In this document: positions 55,198-63,580 of the stretch, piece after piece
Numbering within the stretch: the stretch's first letter is position 1
Layout: every line of letters starts with the position of its first letter
Assembly (NCBI GenBank): GCA_049115735.1
Contig: JAGDZP010000021.1
Coordinates: 248,001-312,000 of the forward strand
Reading direction: 5' to 3'
Length of the DNA stretch: 64,000 bases
DNA from: CAXBNB01 sp049115735
GTDB taxonomy: Bacteria; Bacteroidota; Bacteroidia; Cytophagales; Cyclobacteriaceae
Notes under the pieces: model-generated
What the model was told of the DNA's origin: nothing
The model's input: only the letters and a program-made list of their open reading frames with translations
Databases searched by the model: none
Translations under genes and position numbers: made by a program

Positions 55198-55830
55198 ATG
55201 TCTGGTATAATAGGAAAAAAAATAGGGATGACTAGCGTATATGGTGCCGATGGACGAAATGTCGCATGCACACTTATAGAGGCTGGTCCTTGCGTTGTGA
55301 CGCAAGTAAAGAATGATGAAACTGACGGTTATACAGCTGTACAGTTAGGATACGGAGAGCGTAAAGAAAAGAACACACCAAAGGCATTGAAAGGTCATTT
55401 TGCCAAAGCTCAAACTACTCCGAAGAAAGAGGTTGTTGAGTTTAGGGACTTCAGAGAAGAATTTGAAGGGCAAGTTGAACTTGGAAACACCATCAGCGTT
55501 GGCGATGTATTCAAAGAAGAAGATTTCGTTGACGTAATCGGCACATCAAAAGGTAAAGGATTTCAAGGTGTAGTAAAAAGACACAACTTCGGTGGTGTTG
55601 GACAAGCTACTCACGGTCAGCACAACCGACTTAGAGCGCCAGGTTCTATTGGTGGTGCGTCTTACCCTGCACGTGTATTCAAAGGCATGAGAATGGGTGG
55701 CCGTACTGGAGGAGATAGGGTGAAAGCAACCAACCTTCAAGTGATGAAAATTATTCCAGAGAAAAACCTTATTCTCGTTAGCGGTTCAGTTCCGGGCCCT
55801 AAGAATTCAACCGTAATAATTGAGAAGTAA
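55198..55830 (+). CDS. rplC: 50S ribosomal protein L3
   Basis: 210 residues. GIIGKKIGMTSVYGADGRNV at the N-terminus and the peptidyl-transferase-facing loop FGGVGQATHGQHNRLRAPGSIG (here in two parts) are typical. First gene of the S10/spc unit behind a consensus promoter. Confidence 0.98.
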   Translation: MSGIIGKKIGMTSVYGADGRNVACTLIEAGPCVVTQVKNDETDGYTAVQLGYGERKEKNTPKALKGHFAKAQTTPKKEVVEFRDFREEFEGQVELGNTISVGDVFKEEDFVDVIGTSKGKGFQGVVKRHNFGGVGQATHGQHNRLRAPGSIGGASYPARVFKGMRMGGRTGGDRVKATNLQVMKIIPEKNLILVSGSVPGPKNSTVIIEK

Positions 55831-55832
55831 TC

Positions 55833-56462
55833 ATGAAAGTTTCAGTACTAAGCAGCAACGGGGAAGATACCGGCAGAAAAGTTGAGCTATCTAAAGACAT
55901 ATTTGGTGTAGAACCAAACGATCATGCTATATATCTGGATGTGAAGCAATATATGGCACACCAGAGACAAGGAACTCACAAGTCGAAAGAAAGAGCGGAG
56001 ATAGTAGGGTCGACTAGAAAAATCAAGAAACAAAAGGGTACAGGTACAGCACGTGCCGGTAGTATCAAGTCTCCAATCTTTAGAGGTGGTGGACGAGTAT
56101 TTGGTCCTAAGCCAAGAAACTACAGCATTAAACTAAATAAGAAATTGAAAGTATTGGCTAGAAAGTCAGCACTTACTTACAAGGCTACTGATAAGGATAT
56201 CGCTGTATTAGAGGACTTTTCTTTCGATGCACCGAAAACAAAGGACTACACAGGAATGCTGAACAACCTTTCTTTTTCTGACAAGAAAACATTGTTGGTA
56301 TTGAGTCAGGACGATAAGAATGTGTTTTTGTCTTCTAGAAACTTGAAGAACGCAGCTGTAACTACTGCTGACAAAATAAATACATATGACCTACTGAATG
56401 CTGATAAGTTGTTGTTGTGCGAAGGGTCAATAGAGAAAATTAAAAACTTATTAAGCAATTAA
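55833..56462 (+). CDS. rplD: 50S ribosomal protein L4
   Basis: 209 residues. The exit-tunnel extension KIKKQKGTGTARAGSIKSPIF with RGGGRVFGPKPRNY is present. Starts two bases after rplC. L4 autoregulates the S10 operon in enterobacteria; no such leader structure can be shown here. Confidence 0.97.
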   Translation: MKVSVLSSNGEDTGRKVELSKDIFGVEPNDHAIYLDVKQYMAHQRQGTHKSKERAEIVGSTRKIKKQKGTGTARAGSIKSPIFRGGGRVFGPKPRNYSIKLNKKLKVLARKSALTYKATDKDIAVLEDFSFDAPKTKDYTGMLNNLSFSDKKTLLVLSQDDKNVFLSSRNLKNAAVTTADKINTYDLLNADKLLLCEGSIEKIKNLLSN

Positions 56463-56463
56463 G

Positions 56464-56751
56464 ATGAGTATTTTAAAGAAACCATTAGTGACCGAGAAGG
56501 TATCGGCGATGAACGAAAGCGGCAAGTACGGCTTTATCGTGGATAAGGATGCTAATAAAGTGGAGATAAAAAAGGCTGTAGAGAAGACTTACGGTGTGAC
56601 AGTGGAGAGCGTAAATACTATGATATACGCAGGAAAGTCAAAATCGAGATATACAAAGTCTCGCGTGATCGCCGGCAATACAGCAGCATATAAGAAAGCT
56701 ATCGTACAGGTAGCCGATGGTGAAATAATCGATTTTTACGGCGCAGTATAA
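56464..56751 (+). CDS. rplW: 50S ribosomal protein L23
   Basis: 95 residues. KPLVTEKVSAMNESGKYGF and the VEKTYGVTVESVNTM block identify L23, which docks trigger factor and SRP at the tunnel exit. One-base gap after rplD. Confidence 0.97.
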   Translation: MSILKKPLVTEKVSAMNESGKYGFIVDKDANKVEIKKAVEKTYGVTVESVNTMIYAGKSKSRYTKSRVIAGNTAAYKKAIVQVADGEIIDFYGAV

Positions 56752-56763
56752 ATATAGATCCAA

Positions 56764-57588
56764 ATGGCAGTTAAGAAATTAAAACCAACCACACCAGGAC
56801 AGAGATACAGAGTAGCGCCGGTATTTTCGGATATCACTACATCTACTCCAGAAAAATCTTTGACCAAGTCCACACAAAGGACTGGTGGAAGAAACAATAC
56901 TGGTAAAATGACCATCAGAAACGTTGGTGGTGGTCATAAGAAGAAATTAAGAGTAATAGACTTTAAGAGAGAGAAGCACAACATACCTGCTACTGTAAAG
57001 TCTATCGAATATGATCCGATGCGTACTGCTAGAATCGCTTTGTTGCACTATGCTGATGGAGAGAAAAGATACATCATTGCACCTTCCGGGTTGACAATTG
57101 GACAAACTGTCGTGTCAGGAGCAGGTGTAGCACCAGAAGTTGGTAACACCTTGTTTTTGTCTGATATTCCATTGGGTACTATCGTGCACAATGTAGAGTT
57201 GAAGCCAGGTAAAGGAGCTGCAATGGCAAGAAGTGCCGGAGCTTATGTTCAGCTTTTGGCAAGAGAAGGAAAATACGCAACTGTTAAGCTTCCATCAGGG
57301 GAAATGAGAATGGTATTAGTTACATGTACTGCAACGATCGGTACTGTTTCTAACTCCGACCACATGAACGTGAGATTGGGTAAAGCGGGAAGAAACAGAT
57401 GGAAAGGTAGAAGACCTAGAGTAAGAGGTGTAGCGATGAACCCGGTTGATCACCCAATGGGCGGTGGTGAAGGTAAGTCTTCAGGTGGACACCCAAGATC
57501 AAGGACTGGACTTTATGCTAAAGGTAAAAAGACCAGAACGCCTAAGAAGTATTCGAATAAGTTGATAGTAAGTAAAAGGAAAAAATAA
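56764..57588 (+). CDS. rplB: 50S ribosomal protein L2
   Basis: 274 residues, full length. RNNTGKMTIRNVGGGHKKKLR and the C-terminal MNPVDHPMGGGEGKSSGGHP with the functionally important histidine are present. Its stop overlaps the rpsS start by one base. Confidence 0.98.
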   Translation: MAVKKLKPTTPGQRYRVAPVFSDITTSTPEKSLTKSTQRTGGRNNTGKMTIRNVGGGHKKKLRVIDFKREKHNIPATVKSIEYDPMRTARIALLHYADGEKRYIIAPSGLTIGQTVVSGAGVAPEVGNTLFLSDIPLGTIVHNVELKPGKGAAMARSAGAYVQLLAREGKYATVKLPSGEMRMVLVTCTATIGTVSNSDHMNVRLGKAGRNRWKGRRPRVRGVAMNPVDHPMGGGEGKSSGGHPRSRTGLYAKGKKTRTPKKYSNKLIVSKRKK

Positions 57589-57866
57589 TGGGAAGATCTT
57601 TAAAAAAGGGACCTTATATAGATTTCAGGCTTGAGAAAAAGGTTGATGCCATGGCTGAGTCTGGTAAGAAATCTGTAATCAAAACCTGGTCGAGAAGATC
57701 GATGATATCTCCGGATTTCGTAGGTCTTACCTTCGCAGTGCACAACGGAAATAAATTTATCCCTGTGTTTGTAACTGAAAACATGGTAGGACATAAGCTG
57801 GGTGAATTTGCTCCAACGCGAAACTTTAGAGGTCATATTAATAAAAAAGACAAAGGCAAAAGATAA
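57588..57866 (+). CDS. rpsS: 30S ribosomal protein S19
   Basis: 92 residues. GRSLKKGPYID at the start, then KTWSRRSMISPDFVGLTFAVHNG and GHKLGEFAPTRNFRGH. One-base overlap with rplB (TAATG). Confidence 0.98.
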   Translation: MGRSLKKGPYIDFRLEKKVDAMAESGKKSVIKTWSRRSMISPDFVGLTFAVHNGNKFIPVFVTENMVGHKLGEFAPTRNFRGHINKKDKGKR

Positions 57867-57872
57867 TCTAAA

Positions 57873-58256
57873 ATGGAAGCAGTAGCAAAACTTAACAACG
57901 TACCTACTTCTCCTCGCAAGATGAGAGTGGTTGCCGATTTGATCAGAGGACAAAGAGTAAACAATGCCTTAAATGTTCTGAAGTTCGAGTCAAAGCATGG
58001 TGCAGCCAGATTAGAAAAATTATTATTATCAGCTATTTCAAATTGGCAGATCAAAAACGAAGATGACAAACTAGAAGAGGCTGATCTTTATGTCAAAGAA
58101 GTGTTTGTAGATAGCGGAAGAATCTTGAAGAGATTGAGACCTGCACCACAAGGAAGAGCGCATAGAATTAGAAAGAGATCTAATCATGTCACGCTTGTAG
58201 TGGACAGCCACAACACTGCTGAAGTAATTGAAGAAACTGAAAATTCAGAAAACTAA
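57873..58256 (+). CDS. rplV: 50S ribosomal protein L22
   Basis: 127 residues. The tunnel-loop region ILKRLRPAPQGRAHRIRKRSNHV is typical, with a short acidic C-terminal tail (EVIEETENSEN). Six-base gap after rpsS. Confidence 0.97.
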   Translation: MEAVAKLNNVPTSPRKMRVVADLIRGQRVNNALNVLKFESKHGAARLEKLLLSAISNWQIKNEDDKLEEADLYVKEVFVDSGRILKRLRPAPQGRAHRIRKRSNHVTLVVDSHNTAEVIEETENSEN

Positions 58257-58261
58257 TACAA

Positions 58262-58981
58262 ATGGGACAAAAAGTAAACCCTGTAGGACTTAGGTTAGGA
58301 ATCGTAAAAGGTTGGGACTCCAATTGGTATGGAGGAAAGTCTTTTGCAGACAAATTGGTTGAAGACCAAAAGATCCGAAAATATATCACTGCGAGGATTC
58401 CTAAAGGTGGGATATCTAAAGTGGTAATCGAAAGAACTATCAAAAGGATTACCCTTACGATTCATACTGCCAGACCTGGTGTAGTCATTGGTAAAGGTGG
58501 TGCTGAAGTAGATAAGATCAAAGAGGAGTTAAAAAGAATCACAGGGAAAGACCTTCAAATAAACATATTTGAAATCAAAAGACCTGAATTGGATGCTGCT
58601 TTGGTAGGAGAGTCTATTGCACAGCAGTTGAAAGCAAGGATTTCTTACAGAAGAGCTATGAAGCAAGCTATTGCTTCTTCAGTGAGAGTGGGTGCCCAGG
58701 GTATTAAGATCAAAGTAAGTGGTCGTTTGGGTGGTGCTGAAATGGCACGTACTGAGCAATACAAAGAAGGTAGAATTCCTTTGCATACTCTGAGAGCTGA
58801 TATCGACTATGCAATTTCTGAAGCACATACTATCTATGGAAAAATAGGTATCAAAGTATGGATATTCAAGGGAGAGGTATTCGGTAAGAGAGATCTTTCT
58901 CCAAACGTGGGTATGTCTAACGAAGGTGGCGGAAGAGGCGGCCGAAGAAACGACGGCCCTAGAAGAAGAAGAAATAATTGA
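58262..58981 (+). CDS. rpsC: 30S ribosomal protein S3
   Basis: 239 residues. KH domain with GVVIGKGGAEVDKIKEEL, then RISYRRAMKQAI and RLGGAEMARTE. The tail is rich in Gly/Arg (about 218-238), which is common in this phylum. mRNA-entry helicase with S4/S5. Confidence 0.98.
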   Translation: MGQKVNPVGLRLGIVKGWDSNWYGGKSFADKLVEDQKIRKYITARIPKGGISKVVIERTIKRITLTIHTARPGVVIGKGGAEVDKIKEELKRITGKDLQINIFEIKRPELDAALVGESIAQQLKARISYRRAMKQAIASSVRVGAQGIKIKVSGRLGGAEMARTEQYKEGRIPLHTLRADIDYAISEAHTIYGKIGIKVWIFKGEVFGKRDLSPNVGMSNEGGGRGGRRNDGPRRRRNN

Positions 58982-59022
58982 TAAAATCTATCCCGACCAA
59001 TCGGGAATAATAATTAGTAGAG

Positions 59023-59442
59023 ATGTTACAACCAAAAAGAACCAAATTCAGGAAAAAGCAAAAAGGACGTGTGAAGGGTCTTGCGCAAAGAGGGCATACT
59101 TTGGCTTTTGGAGCATTTGGTATTAAAGCTTTGGAGCCGGGTTGGATTACCAGTAGGCAAATAGAAGCATCAAGGATTGCAATGACCAGGGCTATGAAAA
59201 GGGAAGGTCAGGTTTGGATTAGAATTTTTCCAGACAAGCCTGTAACCAAGAAGCCTGCTGAAGTAAGGATGGGTAAAGGTAAGGGTGCTCCAGAATATTG
59301 GGTAGCCGTAGTGAAGCCTGGTACTATTCTTTTCGAATCGGCTGGTGTGAGCGTTGAACTAGCCAAGGAAGCATTGAGACTTGCTCAGCAAAAGCTTCCG
59401 ATAAGAACAAAGTTTGTAGTAAGAAGAGATTATACAGGCTGA
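59023..59442 (+). CDS. rplP: 50S ribosomal protein L16
   Basis: 139 residues. LQPKRTKFRKKQKGR, RMGKGKGAPEYWVAVVKPG and the ALRLAQQKLPIRTKFV end are typical. Starts 41 bases after rpsC. Confidence 0.98.
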   Translation: MLQPKRTKFRKKQKGRVKGLAQRGHTLAFGAFGIKALEPGWITSRQIEASRIAMTRAMKREGQVWIRIFPDKPVTKKPAEVRMGKGKGAPEYWVAVVKPGTILFESAGVSVELAKEALRLAQQKLPIRTKFVVRRDYTG

Positions 59443-59471
59443 TATTCTTTCAGGCCTAAAAGTAAATAGAT

Positions 59472-59666
59472 ATGAAAAATTCAGAGATTAAAGGATTGTC
59501 CTTGGATGAATTGAAGGGAAAATTGGAGGCAGAAAAAGAAAGCCTGGCCAAACTTAAGTTTGCTCATGCTATCACTCCAGTAGAAAACCCAATGAGGTTG
59601 AAAGAAGCAAGAAAATTAGTTGCAAGGATCAGTACTGAAATCAGGGCAAAAGAGTTGGCTCAATAA
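59472..59666 (+). CDS. rpmC: 50S ribosomal protein L29
   Basis: 64 residues, two-helix protein; LRLKEARKLVARI-type core (NPMRLKEARKLVARISTE). Lies at the tunnel exit beside L23. Confidence 0.96.
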   Translation: MKNSEIKGLSLDELKGKLEAEKESLAKLKFAHAITPVENPMRLKEARKLVARISTEIRAKELAQ

Positions 59667-59675
59667 TAAGGCATC

Positions 59676-59933
59676 ATGGAAACCAGAAATTTAAGAAAAG
59701 AAAGAATCGGTAAAGTTGTAAGCAACAAAATGGAGAAGACCATTACAGTTGAAGTACAACGAAGGGTAAAGCACCCTATCTATGGTAAGTTTATCGGTAA
59801 ATCGAAGAAGTTTTCCGCTCATGATGAGAAAAACGACTGTGGTATCGGTGATACGGTGAAAATCATGGAGACCAGGCCTTTGAGCAAGAACAAAAGGTGG
59901 AGATTAATTGAAATATTAGAAAGAGCGAAATAA
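59676..59933 (+). CDS. rpsQ: 30S ribosomal protein S17
   Basis: 85 residues, OB fold. RIGKVVSNKMEKTITVEVQR, KHPIYGKFI and GDTVKIMETRPLSKNKRWRL identify it. Nine bases after rpmC. Confidence 0.97.
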   Translation: METRNLRKERIGKVVSNKMEKTITVEVQRRVKHPIYGKFIGKSKKFSAHDEKNDCGIGDTVKIMETRPLSKNKRWRLIEILERAK

Positions 59934-59934
59934 A

Positions 59935-60303
59935 ATGGTACAGCAAGAATCGAGATTGAGTGTAGCGGATAATAGTGGTGCTAAAGAAGTACTTTGTATC
60001 CGTGTGCTTGGTGGTACTGGAAAAAGATATGCGAGTGTAGGAGATACTATCGTAGTATCTGTAAAGTCTGCAATGTCATCAAGTGCTTTGAAAAAAGGAA
60101 CTGTATCAAAGGCCGTTGTTGTAAGAACTAAGAAAGAGGTAAGAAGAAAAGACGGTTCTTATATCAGGTTCGAAGATAACGCTGCTGTATTGCTTACAGC
60201 GACTGACGAGCCTAGAGGAACCAGGATATTTGGGCCTGTAGCAAGAGAGCTTAGGGAAAAGCAATTCATGAAGATTGTATCTCTGGCACCTGAGGTTCTA
60301 TAA
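59935..60303 (+). CDS. rplN: 50S ribosomal protein L14
   Basis: 122 residues. VQQESRLSVADNSGAKEVLCI at the start and GTRIFGPVARELREKQFMKI with SLAPEVL at the end. One base after rpsQ. Confidence 0.98.
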   Translation: MVQQESRLSVADNSGAKEVLCIRVLGGTGKRYASVGDTIVVSVKSAMSSSALKKGTVSKAVVVRTKKEVRRKDGSYIRFEDNAAVLLTATDEPRGTRIFGPVARELREKQFMKIVSLAPEVL

Positions 60304-60330
60304 TTATTAGCAGATAGAAAATTAACAAAA

Positions 60331-60654
60331 ATGAAACTGCACATAAAAAAAGGAGATACAGTAAAAGTAATAGCTGGTAATTCGAAAGGAAAAGACGGCA
60401 AAGTACTGGAAGTATATCCATCTAAGTACAGGGCGATTGTTGAAGGCTTGAACATGGTGACTAAGCACAACAAACCATCTGCAGAAAGTCCTGATGGAGG
60501 CATCAAGCAAGTTGAAGCTTCAATCCATTTGAGCAACCTTATGTTGGTGGATCCTGCTTCAGGAGAAGCTGTGAAGACTGGAAGAAAGGCTGACGGAAAT
60601 GGAAAACTACAACGATTCTCAAAAAAAACAGGGGAGGTAATAAACAATGGCTAG
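60331..60654 (+). CDS. rplX: 50S ribosomal protein L24
   Basis: 107 residues with the KOW motif GDTVKVIAGNSKGKDGKVLEV-type and NMVTKHNKPS. Its last eight bases overlap rplE. Assembly initiator of the large subunit. Confidence 0.96.
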   Translation: MKLHIKKGDTVKVIAGNSKGKDGKVLEVYPSKYRAIVEGLNMVTKHNKPSAESPDGGIKQVEASIHLSNLMLVDPASGEAVKTGRKADGNGKLQRFSKKTGEVINNG

Positions 60655-61204
60655 TCCTAGATTAAAAGATAAGTATTTAAACGAAGTTGTTCCTGCTATG
60701 AAGGACAAGTTCGAGTATAAGTCTGTGATGCAGGTTCCTAAGGTCACTAAGATATGTGTGAACAAAGGTATCGGAGACGCTGTATCTGACAAGAAGTTGA
60801 TAGACCAGGGTGTTGAAGAATTGACTCAGATTACAGGTCAGCTAGCTGTGGCTACTATGTCTAAGAAGTCTATCTCTAACTTTAAGTTGAGAGAAGACAT
60901 GCCGATCGGTGCGAGAGTGACATTGAGGGGAGAAAGAATGTATGAATTCTTTGATAGACTGATGACAGTAGCCCTTCCACGAGTAAGAGACTTTAGAGGT
61001 ATCAGGGATAAAGGTTTTGATGGTAGAGGAAACTACACACTGGGTGTAAAAGAGCAGATCATCTTCCCCGAAATCAGTATCGACAAAGTAAATAGAATTT
61101 CTGGTATGGACATCACATTCGTGACTACTGCCAATACTGACGAAGAAAGTTACGAATTGCTAAAGGCCTTCGGAATGCCTTTCGCAGGAAAAAATAAAAA
61201 CTGA
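60647..61204 (+). CDS. rplE: 50S ribosomal protein L5
   Basis: 185 residues. Binds 5S rRNA. KVTKICVNKGIGDA, GARVTLRGERMYEFFDRL and RDFRGI are present. The start ATG lies in the rplX 3' end (8-base overlap). Confidence 0.98.
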   Translation: MASPRLKDKYLNEVVPAMKDKFEYKSVMQVPKVTKICVNKGIGDAVSDKKLIDQGVEELTQITGQLAVATMSKKSISNFKLREDMPIGARVTLRGERMYEFFDRLMTVALPRVRDFRGIRDKGFDGRGNYTLGVKEQIIFPEISIDKVNRISGMDITFVTTANTDEESYELLKAFGMPFAGKNKN

Positions 61205-61205
61205 T

Positions 61206-61475
61206 ATGGCAAGAGAAGCAATAAAAGCCAGGGAAAGAAAAAGAGAAAGACTGGTAGAGAGGTATGCTGAAAAAAGGGCAGCATTGAAAGCAGCAGGAGA
61301 CTATGAAGGTCTTGACAAGCTACCAAGAAACTCTTCAAGAGTAAGGTTACACAACAGATGTAAACTGACTGGAAGACCTAAGGGTTACATGAGGAAATTC
61401 GGAATTTCCAGGGTGACTTTCAGGGAAATGGCATCTGAAGGAAAAATTCCAGGCATTACCAAATCAAGCTGGTAG
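61206..61475 (+). CDS. rpsN: 30S ribosomal protein S14, zinc-independent form
   Basis: 89 residues, the longer form. Only one cysteine remains (HNRCKLTGRPKGYMRKFG), so there is no CxxC zinc ribbon. One base after rplE. Confidence 0.97.
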   Translation: MAREAIKARERKRERLVERYAEKRAALKAAGDYEGLDKLPRNSSRVRLHNRCKLTGRPKGYMRKFGISRVTFREMASEGKIPGITKSSW

Positions 61476-61479
61476 ATTA

Positions 61480-61509
61480 TTTTATAAAGAAAAAATTTAA
61501 CTAACTTTG
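61480..61509 (+). promoter_or_regulatory. Internal promoter before rpsH
   Basis: TAACTTTG (61502-61509) is an exact -7 box, continuing GCAGCCCTGTTTTT. The -33 position reads TTTT (61480-61483) at an 18-base spacing. rpsH starts 36 bases later. It would restart transcription inside the spc part of the cluster. Confidence 0.65.
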
Positions 61510-61544
61510 CAGCCCTGTTTTTGAGGGGTTTAAAGTATAATATA

Positions 61545-61940
61545 ATGACTGATCCGATTGCAGATTATTTAACGAGGCTTAGGAATGCTATAAAAGCAAA
61601 CCACAGGATTGTGGACATTCCTGCTTCTAACATCAAAAAGGAGATTACCAAAGTGTTGCACGAACAAGGGTTTATCAAAAACTTCAAGTTCGTTGACGAG
61701 GGTCCTCAGGGTACTATAAAAATAGCCTTGAAATACAACCCAAGCACTAAGCAATCTGCTATTGTAAACCTATCCAGAATAAGCAAGCCTGGATTGAGAA
61801 AGTATAGCGGCGCTGAGTCACTTCCAAGGGTACTAAATGGTCTTGGAGTTGCGATAATGTCGACCTCTAAAGGGGTGATTACCAACAAGAAAGCTAAGGA
61901 GCTGAATGTTGGCGGTGAGGTTTTATGTTATGTTTATTAA
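61545..61940 (+). CDS. rpsH: 30S ribosomal protein S8
   Basis: 131 residues from ATG 61545 (MTDPIADYLTRLRNA), the family start. A TTG at 61521 would add eight residues and is rejected. The C-terminal block STSKGVITNKKAKELNVGGEV is typical. S8 represses the spc operon in E. coli. Confidence 0.97.
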   Translation: MTDPIADYLTRLRNAIKANHRIVDIPASNIKKEITKVLHEQGFIKNFKFVDEGPQGTIKIALKYNPSTKQSAIVNLSRISKPGLRKYSGAESLPRVLNGLGVAIMSTSKGVITNKKAKELNVGGEVLCYVY

Positions 61941-61951
61941 TATAGAAACAA

Positions 61952-62503
61952 ATGTCTAGAATAGGAAACAAACCAATCGATTTGCCTTCAGGTGTCACCA
62001 TCAAACTTGACGGTGCGCACGTGACTGTTACTGGTGCCAAAGGTACTCTTGAAAGAGAAATCGATCCTGAATTTAAACTTACTTTAGAAGAGGCTACTCT
62101 TAAGGTAGAAAGACCTACCGAACAAAAGAGACACAAAGCGCTTCATGGTTTGTACAGGTCATTAATCAATAACATGGTTATAGGTGTTAGTGATGGATAT
62201 AAAAAGGAGATGGAACTGGTAGGTGTTGGATATAAGGCTGCCAATCAGGGAAATGTACTTGAACTAAACCTTGGATACTCTCACAATATATATGTGCAGA
62301 TTCCGCAGGAAGTGAAAGTAACTACCGAGACTGCTAAAGGTAAGAATCCTACTGTGACTTTGGAAAGTACTGACAAGGAGCTAATTGGTGATGTCGCTGC
62401 TAAGATCAGATCGCTTAGAAAAGTTGAACCATACAAAGGAAAAGGTATCAGGTTCGTTGGAGAACAAATTAGAAGAAAAGCTGGTAAGACCGCTGCTAAA
62501 TAA
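61952..62503 (+). CDS. rplF: 50S ribosomal protein L6
   Basis: 183 residues. SRIGNKPIDLPSGVTI at the start; C-terminal EPYKGKGIRFVGEQIRRKAGK. Located at the factor-binding site near the sarcin-ricin loop. Confidence 0.98.
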   Translation: MSRIGNKPIDLPSGVTIKLDGAHVTVTGAKGTLEREIDPEFKLTLEEATLKVERPTEQKRHKALHGLYRSLINNMVIGVSDGYKKEMELVGVGYKAANQGNVLELNLGYSHNIYVQIPQEVKVTTETAKGKNPTVTLESTDKELIGDVAAKIRSLRKVEPYKGKGIRFVGEQIRRKAGKTAAK

Positions 62504-62511
62504 TAATTGAG

Positions 62512-62859
62512 ATGGCTATAAGTAAAACGAATAGAAGGCTGAGAATCAGGCAGGGTATTCGCAACAAAATAAGCGGAACTGCAGAAAGACCAAGATTGTC
62601 TGTGTATAGAAGTAACAAAGGAATATATGCCCAGTTGATCGATGATGCTGCTGGACATACTTTGGTTGCTAGCAATTCAGCAGAGGTAGGAACTAAAGCC
62701 GTGAATATCGAGGTATCTAAAAGTGTAGGTCAGAAATTGGCTGAAAAAGCCAAGGCTGACGGTATCAGCTCTGTAGTATTTGATAGAGGAGGATATCCAT
62801 ACCATGGTAATGTGAAAGCCCTTGCAGAAGGTGCTCGTGAAGGAGGCCTTAAATTTTAA
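62512..62859 (+). CDS. rplR: 50S ribosomal protein L18
   Basis: 115 residues. RRLRIRQGIRNKISGTAERPRLSVYRSNK-type N-terminus and VVFDRGGYPYHGNVKALAEGAREGGL end. 5S rRNA binder. Confidence 0.98.
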   Translation: MAISKTNRRLRIRQGIRNKISGTAERPRLSVYRSNKGIYAQLIDDAAGHTLVASNSAEVGTKAVNIEVSKSVGQKLAEKAKADGISSVVFDRGGYPYHGNVKALAEGAREGGLKF

Positions 62860-62865
62860 AAGATT

Positions 62866-63384
62866 ATGTCACAGACGAATATAAAAGCAATCAGGGCAAG
62901 TGAGATCGACCTTCAGGAAAAGGTTGTAGCCATCAAAAGAGTAGCGAAAGTTGTGAAAGGTGGTAGAAGGTTTAGCTTCTCTGCTATCGTGGTAGTGGGA
63001 GACGGAAATGGTGTTGTAGGCTATGGTCTTGGAAAAGCAAATGAAGTAACCGATTCTATTACTAAAGGTATAGATGACGCTAAGAAAAATTTGGTAAGGG
63101 TACCTGTGCACAAAGGTACTGTACCTCATGAGTCTCTTGGTAAGTATGGTGGAGGTTTTGTATTGTTGAAGCCTGCTGCACCTGGTACGGGAGTAATAGC
63201 CGGTGGTGCGATGCGTGCTGTATTGGAGAGTGCTGGTGTACATGATGTATTAGCAAAATCAAAAGGATCTTCAAACCCGCACAACGTGGTAAAAGCTACT
63301 TTTGATGCTTTACACCAAATGAGAGACCCGCATACTGTGGCTCAGCAAAGAGGTGTTGAATTATCTAAAGTTTTTAACGGATAA
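62866..63384 (+). CDS. rpsE: 30S ribosomal protein S5
   Basis: 172 residues. RVAKVVKGGRRFSFSAIVVVGD and GYGLGKANEVTDSI; the double-stranded RNA-binding and C-terminal domains are complete. Six bases after rplR. Confidence 0.98.
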   Translation: MSQTNIKAIRASEIDLQEKVVAIKRVAKVVKGGRRFSFSAIVVVGDGNGVVGYGLGKANEVTDSITKGIDDAKKNLVRVPVHKGTVPHESLGKYGGGFVLLKPAAPGTGVIAGGAMRAVLESAGVHDVLAKSKGSSNPHNVVKATFDALHQMRDPHTVAQQRGVELSKVFNG

Positions 63385-63389
63385 GAACG

Positions 63390-63569
63390 ATGGCTAAAGT
63401 TATAATTACACAAACTAAGAGTATTATCAATAGGCCTAAGAACCAAAAGCTGACAATTAAGGCTTTGGGATTAGGGAGAGTAAGCAAATCTGTAGAAAAG
63501 GAACTTACTCCTCAGATAGCAGGGATGATAAGAAAAGTGGATCATCTTGTAGCCGTTGAAAATAAATAA
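63390..63569 (+). CDS. rpmD: 50S ribosomal protein L30
   Basis: 59 residues, ATG at 63390 and TAA at 63567-63569. The sequence MAKVIITQTKSIINRPKNQK with TIKALGLGRVSKSVEKE is a typical short L30. It sits between rpsE and rplO, as in all spc clusters. Confidence 0.97.
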   Translation: MAKVIITQTKSIINRPKNQKLTIKALGLGRVSKSVEKELTPQIAGMIRKVDHLVAVENK

Positions 63570-63580
63570 TTGATAGGAAG

